Source: Anaerobacillus alkalidiazotrophicus
GTDB taxonomy: Bacteria; Bacillota; Bacilli; Bacillales_H; Anaerobacillaceae
Direction of reading: 5' to 3'
Length of the DNA: 64,000 bases
Assembly: GCF_001866055.1 (NCBI RefSeq)
Contig: NZ_MLQS01000017.1
Location: 1,500-65,499, forward strand
Shown here: positions 36,520 to 44,848 of the stretch, one piece after another
How positions within the stretch are numbered: the first letter of the stretch is position 1
How the letters are laid out: the number at the start of each line of letters is the position of its first letter
Notes under the pieces: model-generated
What the model saw: only the letters and a program-made list of their open reading frames with translations
Database searches by the model: none
What the model was told of the DNA's origin: nothing
Program-made: the position numbers and the translations under genes

Positions 36520-36630
36520 ATGAAAAACTTAAATCAGACTGATGAACTAATTAAGTGTGTAGAAGAACTTGAAGAAAAATTAGAATTTGGTTGCGGTTGG
36601 AATACTTGTGGACTTAATGGCTCCGCCTAG
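36520..36630 (+). CDS. Putative RiPP precursor peptide 4
   Basis: 36-residue peptide with a good GGGGAGG site. It is a tandem duplicate of the previous one with the same leader and core start CGWNTCG; only the tail differs (LNGSA against ANLTL). Diversified tail after an unchanged leader is typical for RiPP precursor sets. Confidence 0.82.
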   Translation: MKNLNQTDELIKCVEELEEKLEFGCGWNTCGLNGSA

Positions 36631-36721
36631 TTAATGTAAACAAGATTCTATTAAGACGCTTTTAAGATTTTTCATACATATATTACTTCTATAATAAAGC
36701 GTAATAAGAGATAAGGTTTAC

Positions 36722-37009
36722 TTGGATGAGGGATCATGGAGTCGAAGTAATTTCAATCAAAGCATGAGCAATTTTACTAGAAGATATGGTAGTCGTGCTT
36801 TTGCATTTTCTGGTGGTGCATTATTAGCGCAAGTAGGTTGAGGGTATTGGACAACACTTATTAAAGTTGGTGGAAAAGTAGCAGCAGTAGTAGCTAAGAT
36901 TGGAGCTGCATTTGGTGGAGCAAAAGGTGGGGCACTTGGAGCCTTGTTAGCTTTAGGAACTGATGCTCTTATAGTTATTTATTTGGGAAGAGCGGTAAGA
37001 ACTTTTTAG
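36722..37009 (+). pseudogene. Bacteriocin- or holin-like hydrophobic peptide gene with internal stop
   Basis: From TTG 36722 the frame encodes SNFTRRYGSRAFAFSGGA, continues ALLAQVG, meets TGA at 36839-36841 where Trp would fit, then runs GYWTTLIKVGGKVAAVVAKI and a Gly/Ala-rich stretch to VRTF before TAG 37007. The reading frame is intact on both sides. The small, cationic, Gly/Ala-rich hydrophobic nature suggests a class II bacteriocin or holin-like peptide. I do not recognise the family. A terminator follows. Confidence 0.55.
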
Positions 37010-37032
37010 TTAAGATTTAATCATTAAGGTCT

Positions 37033-37071
37033 AAGTGCAAGAATCGATAGACTAATCGATTTTTGCACTTA
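37033..37071 (+). terminator. Terminator of the peptide cluster
   Basis: AAGTGCAAGAATCGAT / ATCGATTTTTGCACTT stem with a six-base loop. It ends the precursor region. Confidence 0.8.
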
Positions 37072-37216
37072 TTCTATATTGGAGGAGTTATGTTTCGTAA
37101 AAAAATTCATGATGTCTGACACCCTAAATTCAAAAAGTTCAACTCGTTTAAACCAGTAGAGTTTAACTGTTTTTGTTTACCATGCAATTCATTTTTCAAA
37201 GCGAGGTGAGGACCAA

Positions 37217-38102
37217 ATGATAAAAAGTTTATACTTTAAATATATTAAATCGGAATTTAACATTTTATTATTGAATAATTTGTTCAATAGTTATAGCGGA
37301 CAGCTATTATTCAACAAATAAAGACTTCCAAATGTGGTTTGCTATGGTTGAATTAACAATGCAAGAAATGAAAGGTACTCATAAAGATCATTTCCTGGAA
37401 TTTTTAAATAATTATAATGGGTTAACGTATTTTGATAACCTGTTATATTCTGCTAATCAATATCTTATGCTTTTGTTTGTTTTGTTGATTGGGTTTGGTA
37501 TGCATTTGGTAGGAAATACTGTTACTTTTCAACAGAGGGATTTTCATAAAGGGCTTGTTGAAAATATCGTTTCAAAAACCCACATAAAAAATGTAATTGT
37601 CGCACAGGCACTTTATATTATGACATTTGTTGCATCTATTCTATTAATAGCAATAGGGGCTGCCATGTTATTGTGGGGCGGAAATATATTTCAACCATTC
37701 ATTAATTCCTTTGTAGGTGAATTCTATGGCTGGAGTTATATATTAGTTATGATCGGTCATGTGTTATTACTAATTACATTCTTAGTTTTAGTAATAACAA
37801 TTTCTTCACTTATTGTCCCGAATGTTAAAAATAAATTTGTCGTTAAAATGGTTCCGTTTATTCTTTGCTTGTTGACATTTTTAGTTGTTTTAACAATAGG
37901 GAATCTTCACTGGATATTAGATAAGATAACCTATTATCTCAGAGTAGATACGTATTTATTTAGCTTATATAATTTTATCAGTCAGGAATCATGGTCAACT
38001 AAGCACTTAGTATTAGAAATGTTGACGTTATTTATTAGTTTGCTAGTCTTGACCCTATACTTAATTAGAGTAAATAAGAGAAAATTCGAAACGATTGCTT
38101 AG
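37217..38102 (+). pseudogene. ABC-2 type permease, frameshifted near the N terminus
   Basis: The start ATG 37217 (GAGGTGAGG upstream) opens MIKSLYFKYIKSEFNILLL, but the natural continuation IVIADSYYSTNKDFQ is in the next frame, joined to MWFAMVELTMQEM at 37332 and running to 38102. A single frameshift near 37275-37290 thus splits the protein. The C-terminal part has about five hydrophobic segments and a central FHKGLVENIVSKTH, as in ABC-2 permeases. No ATPase gene is adjacent, so it was probably orphaned. A sequencing error in the A/T-rich stretch is possible. Confidence 0.7.
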
Positions 38103-38112
38103 CTAGCTCATA

Positions 38113-38427
38113 TTGGAGATTAAACAGTTTTATTTAGTCGGCATCTTGTATATTCTTGTGACTGTTCGAGCTTTTAGTGGATTACGTATTAATCCATTTT
38201 ATTTTATTGACTTTTTCTATCGGAAATTTACGAAAAATAATATGTTAGAACTTTTGGCTGCTAGTCTAGCAATTCTTTTTTACTATGTGATAAACGGGTA
38301 TATTTATAGCTTTCCTGAGATTATTACGTTTCCGTTTATGACAATCTTTTTTTATAGTAGGTGCTTTATTGATGTGGAGGAAGTGTTAATGAAAAAAGGG
38401 AAGTCGGATATGGAGTCAAAAGTATAA
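38113..38427 (+). CDS. Small membrane protein of unknown function
   Basis: 104 residues with two to three hydrophobic segments (FYLVGILYILVTV, LLAASLAILFYYV, IITFPFMTIFFY) and a charged C terminus. It starts at TTG eleven bases after the permease stop, without a clear ribosome binding site, so expression may depend on the damaged gene upstream. No family recognised. Confidence 0.5.
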   Translation: MEIKQFYLVGILYILVTVRAFSGLRINPFYFIDFFYRKFTKNNMLELLAASLAILFYYVINGYIYSFPEIITFPFMTIFFYSRCFIDVEEVLMKKGKSDMESKV

Positions 38428-38656
38428 GTTAAAAAAGCAGTTTCAGTGGAGAGCGCGATTCTTATCAACTGGTGCCAGATAGTGCATCTTGGTGCCAAAC
38501 ACTTAACTTATTGATAATGCCATGTATATGAAGACAAAAAGCCACCCTGGGTTAGTGTTTTAGATAGTGAAGTTAAAGACTGGTTTAAAGTTCAGCAAGA
38601 TAAATATAAATGTTTAAAAAAAATGCCTTAGAGGAATAAAACGAGGGAGGGTTTTA

Positions 38657-38965
38657 ATGAATGAGATTAAATTAACAAAAAAGGAAAATCAGTTTTTAGA
38701 AGTTGTATTAGATAAACTTATTATGAATGGAGTAAAAGAAAAGATAATAAACGATGCTCGGAACAATATATATGAACAAGTTAGAGAATCTAGAGTTAAA
38801 AATGAGGATCCCCTAATCGAATTAGGTGATCCAGAAGAAATGGCAAATGAATACTTGAAGATTACAAGTACGAATAAATCGAATAACAGGTGGTTACCTA
38901 CATTAATATTTATAGCAATAATGCTCGTATTTTCTTTTTTAATTAGATGGTTTTTTATAATATGA
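38657..38965 (+). CDS. HAAS-domain-like small membrane protein
   Basis: 102 residues. The first 75 are helical and charged (LTKKENQFLEVVLDKLIMNG, then LIELGDPEEMANEYLK), a pattern like HAAS signalling domains that usually sit beside PadR regulators. One C-terminal transmembrane helix follows (WLPTLIFIAIMLVFSFLIRW). GAGGGAGG precedes the ATG. No PadR gene is adjacent, and the 229 bp upstream hold only a short unidentified remnant (about 38538-38630). Confidence 0.6.
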   Translation: MNEIKLTKKENQFLEVVLDKLIMNGVKEKIINDARNNIYEQVRESRVKNEDPLIELGDPEEMANEYLKITSTNKSNNRWLPTLIFIAIMLVFSFLIRWFFII

Positions 38966-39139
38966 AGGCAATAAGCTGGTTACGCAACCAACTTTCTCAA
39001 TTTTCTAGTTTATAAATTAAGGCTTATTGTTACCATAAGATTATTAATTATAGAGAGAAGGCAATTATAATAGAGTTTATTCTTTATCATAAAATTGGTT
39101 ATATAAAATTAAGAACCCGTTATTATCATTATTTCAGCC

Positions 39140-39496
39140 TTGGAATTTATACCAGAAGATTTTTTGGGCGGCTTTGGAGTTTTCCTGATTAGTATCCTTA
39201 TTATTGTTATGCTTCTTATTGGTACGACATTATTCCTTGAAAAAATACTAAAGGCGTATAAGACGCCAGATTCTGAAATAAGAGAGCAGCTTTTGCATTT
39301 TTGTAAACAAGCAGAATTAGAACGTAAAGCTTTATATATGGTCAATGAAAAAAACAAAGTGACGAATGCTTTAGTAACTGGGATTACTCGAAAAAAACAT
39401 ATCTATATCACAGATTATTGAATTGAAAATATGACGTTAAAATAAAGTGAAGCGATCCTTGCTCATGAAATTGGACATATTAAAAAACTATTATAA
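39140..39496 (+). pseudogene. M48-family membrane protease remnant
   Basis: The frame encodes a membrane helix (FGVFLISILIIVMLLIGTTL), then KVTNALVTGITRKKHIYITD, a TGA at 39419, IENMTLK, a TAA, and SEAILAHEIGHIKKL before a third stop. The zinc motif HEIGH and the sequence around it match M48 peptidases (Ste24/HtpX type). Two nonsense codons and loss of everything after the zinc helix make it non-functional. Confidence 0.8.
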
Positions 39497-39610
39497 TGTG
39501 TGCAAGGTCTGTTACTTTTATACTCTAAGTCTAGTAGCTGTTTTTGTAAATCTGTTATTTTTGTAATATATAATTAAGAATATGATGTTGTAAAGCGAGG
39601 TGATTTCATA

Positions 39611-39856
39611 ATGAAATATATGCCATATTATATGTCTTTACTTGGTTTCTTTCTAACTCTTATATTTTTAGCTATTATTGGCAAAGTCTTAAATATTGAT
39701 TGGTTGATACTGCTCTATGATTTCAGAGAAATATCAAATGGTGGAATAGTCGAAGCGAGAATTTCTTGGATAACGATAATTTTAGCAACAATTGTTAGTT
39801 ATTTGAGTTGGAAATTAGGTAAGAAAAAATTTCAGGACGATAAGCTGAGTTCATAA
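39611..39856 (+). CDS. Small two-helix membrane protein
   Basis: 81 residues, AGCGAGGTGATTTC before the ATG. Hydrophobic segments at about 5-27 and 52-68, ending in a Lys-rich tail (KLGKKKFQDDKLSS). No family recognised; a terminator follows, so it is a separate unit. Confidence 0.6.
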   Translation: MKYMPYYMSLLGFFLTLIFLAIIGKVLNIDWLILLYDFREISNGGIVEARISWITIILATIVSYLSWKLGKKKFQDDKLSS

Positions 39857-39872
39857 ATAGCAAGTTTAAAAT

Positions 39873-39925
39873 ACTTTAGTAAAGCCGTTTATAAAATAGA
39901 CGATGTCTTTACTAAAGTTTTTTTA
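39873..39925 (+). terminator. Terminator after the small membrane gene
   Basis: ACTTTAGTAAAG / CTTTACTAAAGT stem with a long loop and T-run (TTTTTTT). Confidence 0.8.
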
Positions 39926-39937
39926 TTTAAAAGATTA

Positions 39938-39985
39938 GAACACCACGCCAAAATTGGCGGTATACCGCCAAAACTTGTCGGTTCG
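39938..39985. repeat. Structured repeat family C, copy 2
   Basis: CGCCAAAATTGGCGGTATACCGCCAAAACTTGTCGGTT-like core (written here as joined elements GCCAAAATTGGC and CCGCCAAAACTTGTCGG). It shares the CCGCCAAAA/TTGTCGG pieces with copies at 30.2, 43.5 and 44.6 kb. Confidence 0.65.
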
Positions 39986-40067
39986 AAATCGAAGCTTTTA
40001 TTGTATGATTAATTGTAGCTTTATGAACTTATATTATTTTAATCATATGTTTGAGAGGGTGGAGTAA

Positions 40068-40736
40068 ATGTCAGAATTACATGAGAAAAGTAAAGAAATT
40101 ATTGTGAAACTAGGGAAGCCGTCGGTATTTGGAATGTTTTTAAATCCAAGTGAGCAGTTTCAAAAGCTGAAAGCTAATCCGCTAGTGTTTGTACCGTTAT
40201 TGTTAGTAACACTTTTATACACGATTGCAATGGCAATTATCGCTTTTGGAACGGATAGCTCGTGGTTGCTTGCAGAAATCGGTCCAGAGGATATAGAGAT
40301 TTTTGCTGAAATGGAAATGTTCATGCGGATTATGATGTTAGTAACTGGGGTGTTTATTCCAGTTATGGGTGCACTAATTTTTGCTGTTGTTATCATAATC
40401 GTTGCAAAAATTAGTAAGAGTGAGGTTACTTTTAGGCAGCTATTTTCTTTAGCGGTATTTGTATCCGTCATTGGTGGAGTAGGAGTTTTATTTAATGCGA
40501 TCATGACGACATTACTCGGAACAAATCCAGATATACCATTTACTAGTTTAGCTAGTTTATTTGGAGAAGAAAATGTGAGTCCATTATTCATAAGTATAGA
40601 GGTATTCTCGATTTGGCAACTTATTGTTGCTGTAGTCGGTTTAAGAAAAGTAGCGAATTTTGGTGCAGCGTTAGCATGGATCGTAATGATTTTATTTACT
40701 ATCTTTAGTATCTTTTTAGCATTATTAGTTAGCTAA
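40068..40736 (+). CDS. Yip1-domain membrane protein
   Basis: 222 residues with five hydrophobic segments after a short soluble N terminus. The opening FGMFLNPSEQFQKLKANPLV is the typical start of bacterial Yip1-family (DUF1282-like) proteins. Function in bacteria is unknown. GAGGGTGGAG precedes the ATG. In intact loci it often precedes an RND/HlyD adaptor and ABC genes; here the following gene is a damaged HlyD-like adaptor, which supports a former transport operon. Confidence 0.8.
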   Translation: MSELHEKSKEIIVKLGKPSVFGMFLNPSEQFQKLKANPLVFVPLLLVTLLYTIAMAIIAFGTDSSWLLAEIGPEDIEIFAEMEMFMRIMMLVTGVFIPVMGALIFAVVIIIVAKISKSEVTFRQLFSLAVFVSVIGGVGVLFNAIMTTLLGTNPDIPFTSLASLFGEENVSPLFISIEVFSIWQLIVAVVGLRKVANFGAALAWIVMILFTIFSIFLALLVS

Positions 40737-40837
40737 GAAAATATTCGTTAAATAAATAGGGCTTGCGCAAGTGAATCTGCGTTAACCCTTTTTATTACTA
40801 TAAAATTATATGGATATAGCGACAAGCCTCATATCGA

Positions 40838-41347
40838 ATGATAAAACAAAGGAGCTTTTATGGAAAAAAGAAAAAATGGATCATCGTAGGTGTAATAGTA
40901 TTAATTGGGGTTATGACAACGGTAGGGGTTGCCCGTTCCATTGAAGAAACGATTTATGAGGTTGAAACAGTTAGTCCTGAGCTGACACTCCTAGTTTTGG
41001 CGGTAATGCTGCCAGGAACTCTATATGTCAAAAATGAACAAATCGTATATTATTCCCCTGAAATAGGACAACAATATGAGCTGTTAGTTGAAGAAGGAGA
41101 TTTCGTAGAGAAGGGCACAGCGCTTATTAAATATAAGAGTCAACATTTGGAAATTGAAAAAGAGCAATATGCGTTATCGATACAGGCTATTGATTTACGT
41201 TTGTCAGAAATAAACAGACAGAAAGACGATGTAATAAAGCAAAAAGCTGAGCTTAACAAAAAGAAAGAAGATTTAAAGAAAAGAGATTGCGCTTTTCTTG
41301 AAAGGGAGAGGGTTTTTTGGAGCTTTATAAAATTTTATCAATATTAG
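40838..41347 (+). pseudogene. HlyD/RND-type membrane-fusion adaptor, 5' frameshift and 3' truncation
   Basis: The protein frame reads KKKKWIIVGVIVLIGVMTT, a biotinyl-lipoyl-like YVKNEQIVYYSPEIGQQYELLVEEGDFV, then a coiled coil (IDLRLSEINRQKDDVIKQKA). The natural ATG with AAAGGAG upstream (40860) is one base out of frame, in a run of A residues. After LKKRD at about 41288 the family's remaining two thirds are missing and the sequence passes into GCGCTTTTCTTG, resembling the right end of repeat family A. It is a truncated adaptor of the YknX/MacA kind. Confidence 0.75.
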
Positions 41348-41538
41348 CAGCAGTTTTTTCTATATTAGCAGCATTCCAGTTTTATCAGTTAGGGAGACGA
41401 TTTAAAAAACTTCAAATAGGAGATACGCTTTCAAATGAACTTGTAGCTGAAGCTAGGTGGAAAATAAAGGTTTCTATAGTGCTATTTGTAATAGGATCTC
41501 TTTTAGCTATCATCGTTATTTTTATAAGACCTTATTAG
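41317..41538 (+). CDS. Small two-helix membrane protein
   Basis: 73 residues from TTG 41317 with AAAGGGAGAGG upstream; it overlaps the out-of-frame end of the damaged adaptor. Hydrophobic stretches at about 4-22 and 50-70. No family recognised. Confidence 0.55.
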   Translation: MELYKILSILAAVFSILAAFQFYQLGRRFKKLQIGDTLSNELVAEARWKIKVSIVLFVIGSLLAIIVIFIRPY

Positions 41539-41607
41539 TTAAAACGATTGATCTGAATTAATAGTATATTTTACAGGAATGAATATTTTATATGAGGTGG
41601 TAGCAAA

Positions 41608-41817
41608 TTGTTAGCTCAATATTTATGGTCTAGGTCAGGTGAAATATTAATAAGATTGATTATTAATATATCCGTTGTGCTAGGATTTTTCTTTATAATT
41701 GGAAAGCTTTTTAATAAGGAGTTTTTCTATGGTAGTATCGCTATAGGGGTAGTTATTTCCTTCTCGATAATAGAAATATTCACATATAAAAAGTGGTTGC
41801 GCGAAAATACTGAATAA
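41608..41817 (+). CDS. Small membrane protein
   Basis: 69 residues, TTG start with GAGGTGG nine bases upstream. Two hydrophobic segments (IRLIINISVVLGFFFIIG and YGSIAIGVVISFSIIEIF). Third in a run of small membrane proteins between 41.3 and 42.2 kb; function unknown. Confidence 0.5.
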   Translation: MLAQYLWSRSGEILIRLIINISVVLGFFFIIGKLFNKEFFYGSIAIGVVISFSIIEIFTYKKWLRENTE

Positions 41818-41926
41818 TGTTGTATGCCATTAAAACAGTTCTATTTACTTAATGACTTGTGAGGATAACCAGAATTAATATAGAGGAAAATGTTTTAAAC
41901 AGAAGGAACTTAATACGAGGTGAAAA

Positions 41927-42190
41927 ATGAAGAAGTATGAAATAAGGTATTTATTATATTTTGTAGCCGTATTGTGGTTTATTTCTTTAATATTCATACC
42001 TTTAATGTCAGAAGTGACAATTAGCGTATCCCTTACGAAAGTATTAGTCAGTATACCTTTTTTGTTGGTGATTATAGGAAAAATTTTGGCTATCATAGAA
42101 AAGAGAAACAAGAATAAAAGTCTTGCTGGAGATGTAGGTATCAATATTGGTTTAACAATAGCGTTGTTAATGTATTTACTTAGTGTTTAA
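41927..42190 (+). CDS. Small three-helix membrane protein
   Basis: 87 residues, ATG with GAGGTG upstream. Three hydrophobic segments at about 7-25, 33-55 and 70-87, joined by a basic loop (EKRNKNKSLAG). No family recognised. Confidence 0.55.
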   Translation: MKKYEIRYLLYFVAVLWFISLIFIPLMSEVTISVSLTKVLVSIPFLLVIIGKILAIIEKRNKNKSLAGDVGINIGLTIALLMYLLSV

Positions 42191-42349
42191 GTTTCCCATA
42201 ATGTGATTATACATTTAGGCATATAGAATTTTTTATACGAAACAAAATGACCATAAGAATATCACATGTACTTACTCTTTAGTTTATACTTATGGTCAAC
42301 ACGAATTACTAAAGTGAAAAATCATTGGAACAACTTTCGTCTAGTTTTA

Positions 42350-42561
42350 TCCCACTCTTAAGGGGCAAGTAAGACCCCCACCTCAAAACTTAAGAAAATC
42401 GAGAAGTTTAGATGGGGGATAAACTGCCCCTAAAGGTCCGATATAGAATAACTTTCATCAGTGATAGCTGATGATTAGTTATTCTTATGCCTGTGGTATA
42501 AGTTGAACTAACAATCAGTGGGGGATGAAGGAAAACCCCCACTGATTGAAGTTCAGCTTTA
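42350..42561 (+). mobile_element. Structured repeat family B, copy 2
   Basis: Same 212-bp length and almost the same sequence as copy 1, again with TTTA directly before TCCCACTC and a TTTA right end. The middle hairpin loop differs (GTGATA against CAAAT), as if the stem tip were free to vary. Repeat A copy 3 begins 31 bp later. Confidence 0.8.
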
Positions 42562-42592
42562 TTTTCATTAGTGTGTAGATGGTTGTAAACGT

Positions 42593-42724
42593 CTAGAGAG
42601 CGGCTTCCGTCAAAGGTCGCCCCAGTGAAGCTGCTACTTGGATTACTTCGAAGCGGCTTTGCTCTTGAGCAAACGGAGTGGCACAGGAGCAGCTGCTCGT
42701 GACCAAGGCGCTTGAGCTTTTCTG
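42593..42724. repeat. Dispersed repeat family A, copy 3 (left-truncated)
   Basis: Matches the right two thirds of copy 2 (6659-6859) including GGAGTGGCACAGGAGCAGCT and the CTTTTCT end. The left 65 bp with the TTCTAACTTGG start are missing. Confidence 0.78.
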
Positions 42725-42742
42725 GTGTGCTTTAATTGGATG

Positions 42743-43369
42743 TTAATATAAAAAGAAACCTAATACAACAATGATGCCAACACCCAGTCCGCAATTTGTC
42801 AATATTTGTTTCCAAAAGATTTTATCTCTGTTTTGTGCCTGATATGCTTCAATTAAACTTAGCTGTAGCTCTTCAATACGATAGGATCTCCCTTCACTTT
42901 TGAAGGAAATCCGATAGTCTTTCGTTTCATCACCTAAGATCCCGCCATCAATGCTAATTTTTGTTGCCTCTTCAGTTATAGAATAAATAGCTTCTTCATC
43001 ATGAAAGCCGTCTTTTTCCTCAAATGAAAAGCCCATATCTCTAAGCTTTGTTTTTAAAATAGGAAAAATGATTTCCGAACGTGCTTCATAAATGACAATC
43101 GTTTTATTCCCTTTAAAAACTCTAATAAGTATGATGATGATAAAAAAACTAAATAAGATCGTAAATGAAATCATTGGATTTATATCAAAATTCGCAATTA
43201 CGAATAATTGAAAAAACGAAACAAAAGTCATTGTATGATAGAATAGCTTAGTTTCAGTAATAACTCCGTTTTGCTTATAAATTCTGTAAGCTTCATAGAA
43301 TAATAATAATGCACCGAATGTCCCAATCAACATCCAAGAGGTAGTTTCTTGGAAAAGTAGATTATTCAT
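42743..43369 (-). CDS. Membrane protein of unknown function
   Basis: 208 residues. Hydrophobic segments at about 10-28, 45-62, 65-85 and a C-terminal helix (CGLGVGIIVVLGFF); the centre is soluble (about 90-180, KGNKTIVIYEARSEIIFPIL). The ATG at 43369 has AGGAGA nine bases upstream; an upstream start at 43420 has none. Monocistronic, reverse to its neighbours. Family not recognised. Confidence 0.65.
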   Translation of the reverse strand: MNNLLFQETTSWMLIGTFGALLLFYEAYRIYKQNGVITETKLFYHTMTFVSFFQLFVIANFDINPMISFTILFSFFIIIILIRVFKGNKTIVIYEARSEIIFPILKTKLRDMGFSFEEKDGFHDEEAIYSITEEATKISIDGGILGDETKDYRISFKSEGRSYRIEELQLSLIEAYQAQNRDKIFWKQILTNCGLGVGIIVVLGFFLY

Positions 43370-43544
43370 ATAACATCTCCTAAATTTTATCATTTTTATT
43401 TCCTTTGAGAATTGTATCATATAAGACTTTTGAAGTATAAGAATATTATAAATATTTTGTTAGGTGTAAGGTATTGTCTTTTAAATTTATTTTCCACTGT
43501 ATAAGGAAAATATCGTAGCTTCACGATAAACATTCAAATCAACT

Positions 43545-43634
43545 TACACCGCCAAAAGTTGGCGGAACTCCGCCATATTATGGCGGTTATTTTTTTATTA
43601 GGATATAGTAGAATGTTTAGTAAGAGTTGGAAAA
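43545..43634. repeat. Structured repeat family C, copy 3
   Basis: ACCGCCAAAAGTTGGCGGAA, CTCCGCCATATTATGGCGGT then a T-run and a conserved tail TATTAGGATATAGTAGAAT...AGTAAGAGTT, which also follows copy 1. Three GGCGG/CCGCC units can pair in alternative ways. Confidence 0.75.
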
Positions 43635-43683
43635 TTATGAGGAATTCTAGAACTTAAAAAAAAATGAAGAATGGAGCGGTATA

Positions 43684-44607
43684 ATGAAACGAGTATTTTT
43701 AGGTATTTTTATGGTTTGGGCTTTATTTGTATTAGGAGCGTGTAATTCTGAAAGTGTAAATGAAGATGTTGAAAGTTCAGAAAGACCAGGTGGTTTTTTA
43801 TGGAAAGTGGAAGATGGAGAGACAACTGTTTATCTACAAGGGACTGTTCATGCTGGTACCGAAGACTTTTATCCTTTTCATGAAACGATTGAGCAAGCTT
43901 ATGAGGAAGCTGATGTTGTAGTACCTGAAATTGATATAACAGATTTGGATTTAATGGCTGTACAAACATTAATTGTCGAGTTAGGTCTTTTTCAAGATGG
44001 TAGTAAACTAGAAGATCACCTCCCTCAAGAAGTATATTCTAAAATATCGGATACACTAGATGATTTGGGTTTACCATTAGAAATGTTTGAGAGCTATCAA
44101 CCATGGTTATTAGCTATAACGATTCAACAATTAATTTTGGAAAAATTAGATTATATTCATGGTGTTGATGAATATTTTCTAATCCGGGCAAATGATGATG
44201 GGAAAGAAATTATAGAGTTAGAATCAATGGAATCACAGTTTCAAATCTTCGCTGATATGTCACTAGATTTACAAATTGAATTTTTAGAAGATTCATTGTC
44301 GAATATAGAAGAGTACGAAGAAGAGATGATTGAGCTGTTCACTTATTATAAGAACGGTGATATAGATGGACTTTTAGAATTGTTAATTGAAGTGGAAGGG
44401 TTAAATGAAAGCGAAGAAGCACAAAAGTTTACGGAAGCACTTAATGATAAAAGAAACTATGAAATGGCCGAAAAGATTATCGAGTTCCTCCAGGAAGACA
44501 GTGACAAAACCTATTTTGTCATAGTCGGAAGCCTACATTTAATCATGGAGCCACATATTGTCTCTATTTTAGAGGCAGAAGGGTATGAAGTAGAGCATAT
44601 TCATTAA
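43684..44607 (+). CDS. TraB/GumN-family lipoprotein
   Basis: 307-residue lipoprotein (signal with LGACN, Cys20). The mature part has the two family motifs: YLQGTVHAGTEDFYPF (about 52-67) and FVIVGSLHLIM near the C terminus, whose His residues are thought to bind metal in these hydrolase-like proteins. A GumN/TraB domain spans the rest. Activity in Gram-positive cells is unproven. Preceded by a weak GGAGCGG site. Single-gene unit between two C repeats. Confidence 0.85.
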   Translation: MKRVFLGIFMVWALFVLGACNSESVNEDVESSERPGGFLWKVEDGETTVYLQGTVHAGTEDFYPFHETIEQAYEEADVVVPEIDITDLDLMAVQTLIVELGLFQDGSKLEDHLPQEVYSKISDTLDDLGLPLEMFESYQPWLLAITIQQLILEKLDYIHGVDEYFLIRANDDGKEIIELESMESQFQIFADMSLDLQIEFLEDSLSNIEEYEEEMIELFTYYKNGDIDGLLELLIEVEGLNESEEAQKFTEALNDKRNYEMAEKIIEFLQEDSDKTYFVIVGSLHLIMEPHIVSILEAEGYEVEHIH

Positions 44608-44644
44608 ATAAATGGTAGAACTAGTTTAAACTCAAAAACAAGTC

Positions 44645-44695
44645 ATAACCGACAAAAATTGGCGAAACTCAATCATATTTTGTCGGTTATTTTTT
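44645..44695. repeat. Structured repeat family C, copy 4
   Basis: ATAACCGACAAAA / TTTTGTCGGTTAT outer arms, followed by TTTTTTACC. The inner GGCGG unit is degenerate here (TTGGCGAAACTCAATC). As it follows the TraB/GumN stop it can also serve as its terminator. Confidence 0.75.
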
Positions 44696-44848
44696 ACCAA
44701 AGTATTTCTTACTTTTTACTGTTAACTTTGAAAAAAAGGATTTAGCATTATTCATATTCGGAGAAATCCTTTAATAATTAAGAGGAAATGGGGATATAAT
44801 GATAGAATAAAAGACAAAAAGAGCGTTTGTAGAGGATGGGGGTTTATA

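Noticed and set aside
36722..37009. TGA at 36839 as selenocysteine or reassigned Trp codon
   Set aside because: No SECIS-like element was seen, and TGA serves as a normal stop for many intact genes here (for example the MCO-neighbouring and esterase genes).
38538..38630. Short coding-like tract WVSVLDSEVKDWFKVQQDKY
   Set aside because: Too short, no start or ribosome site and no family recognised; noted only as a possible remnant.
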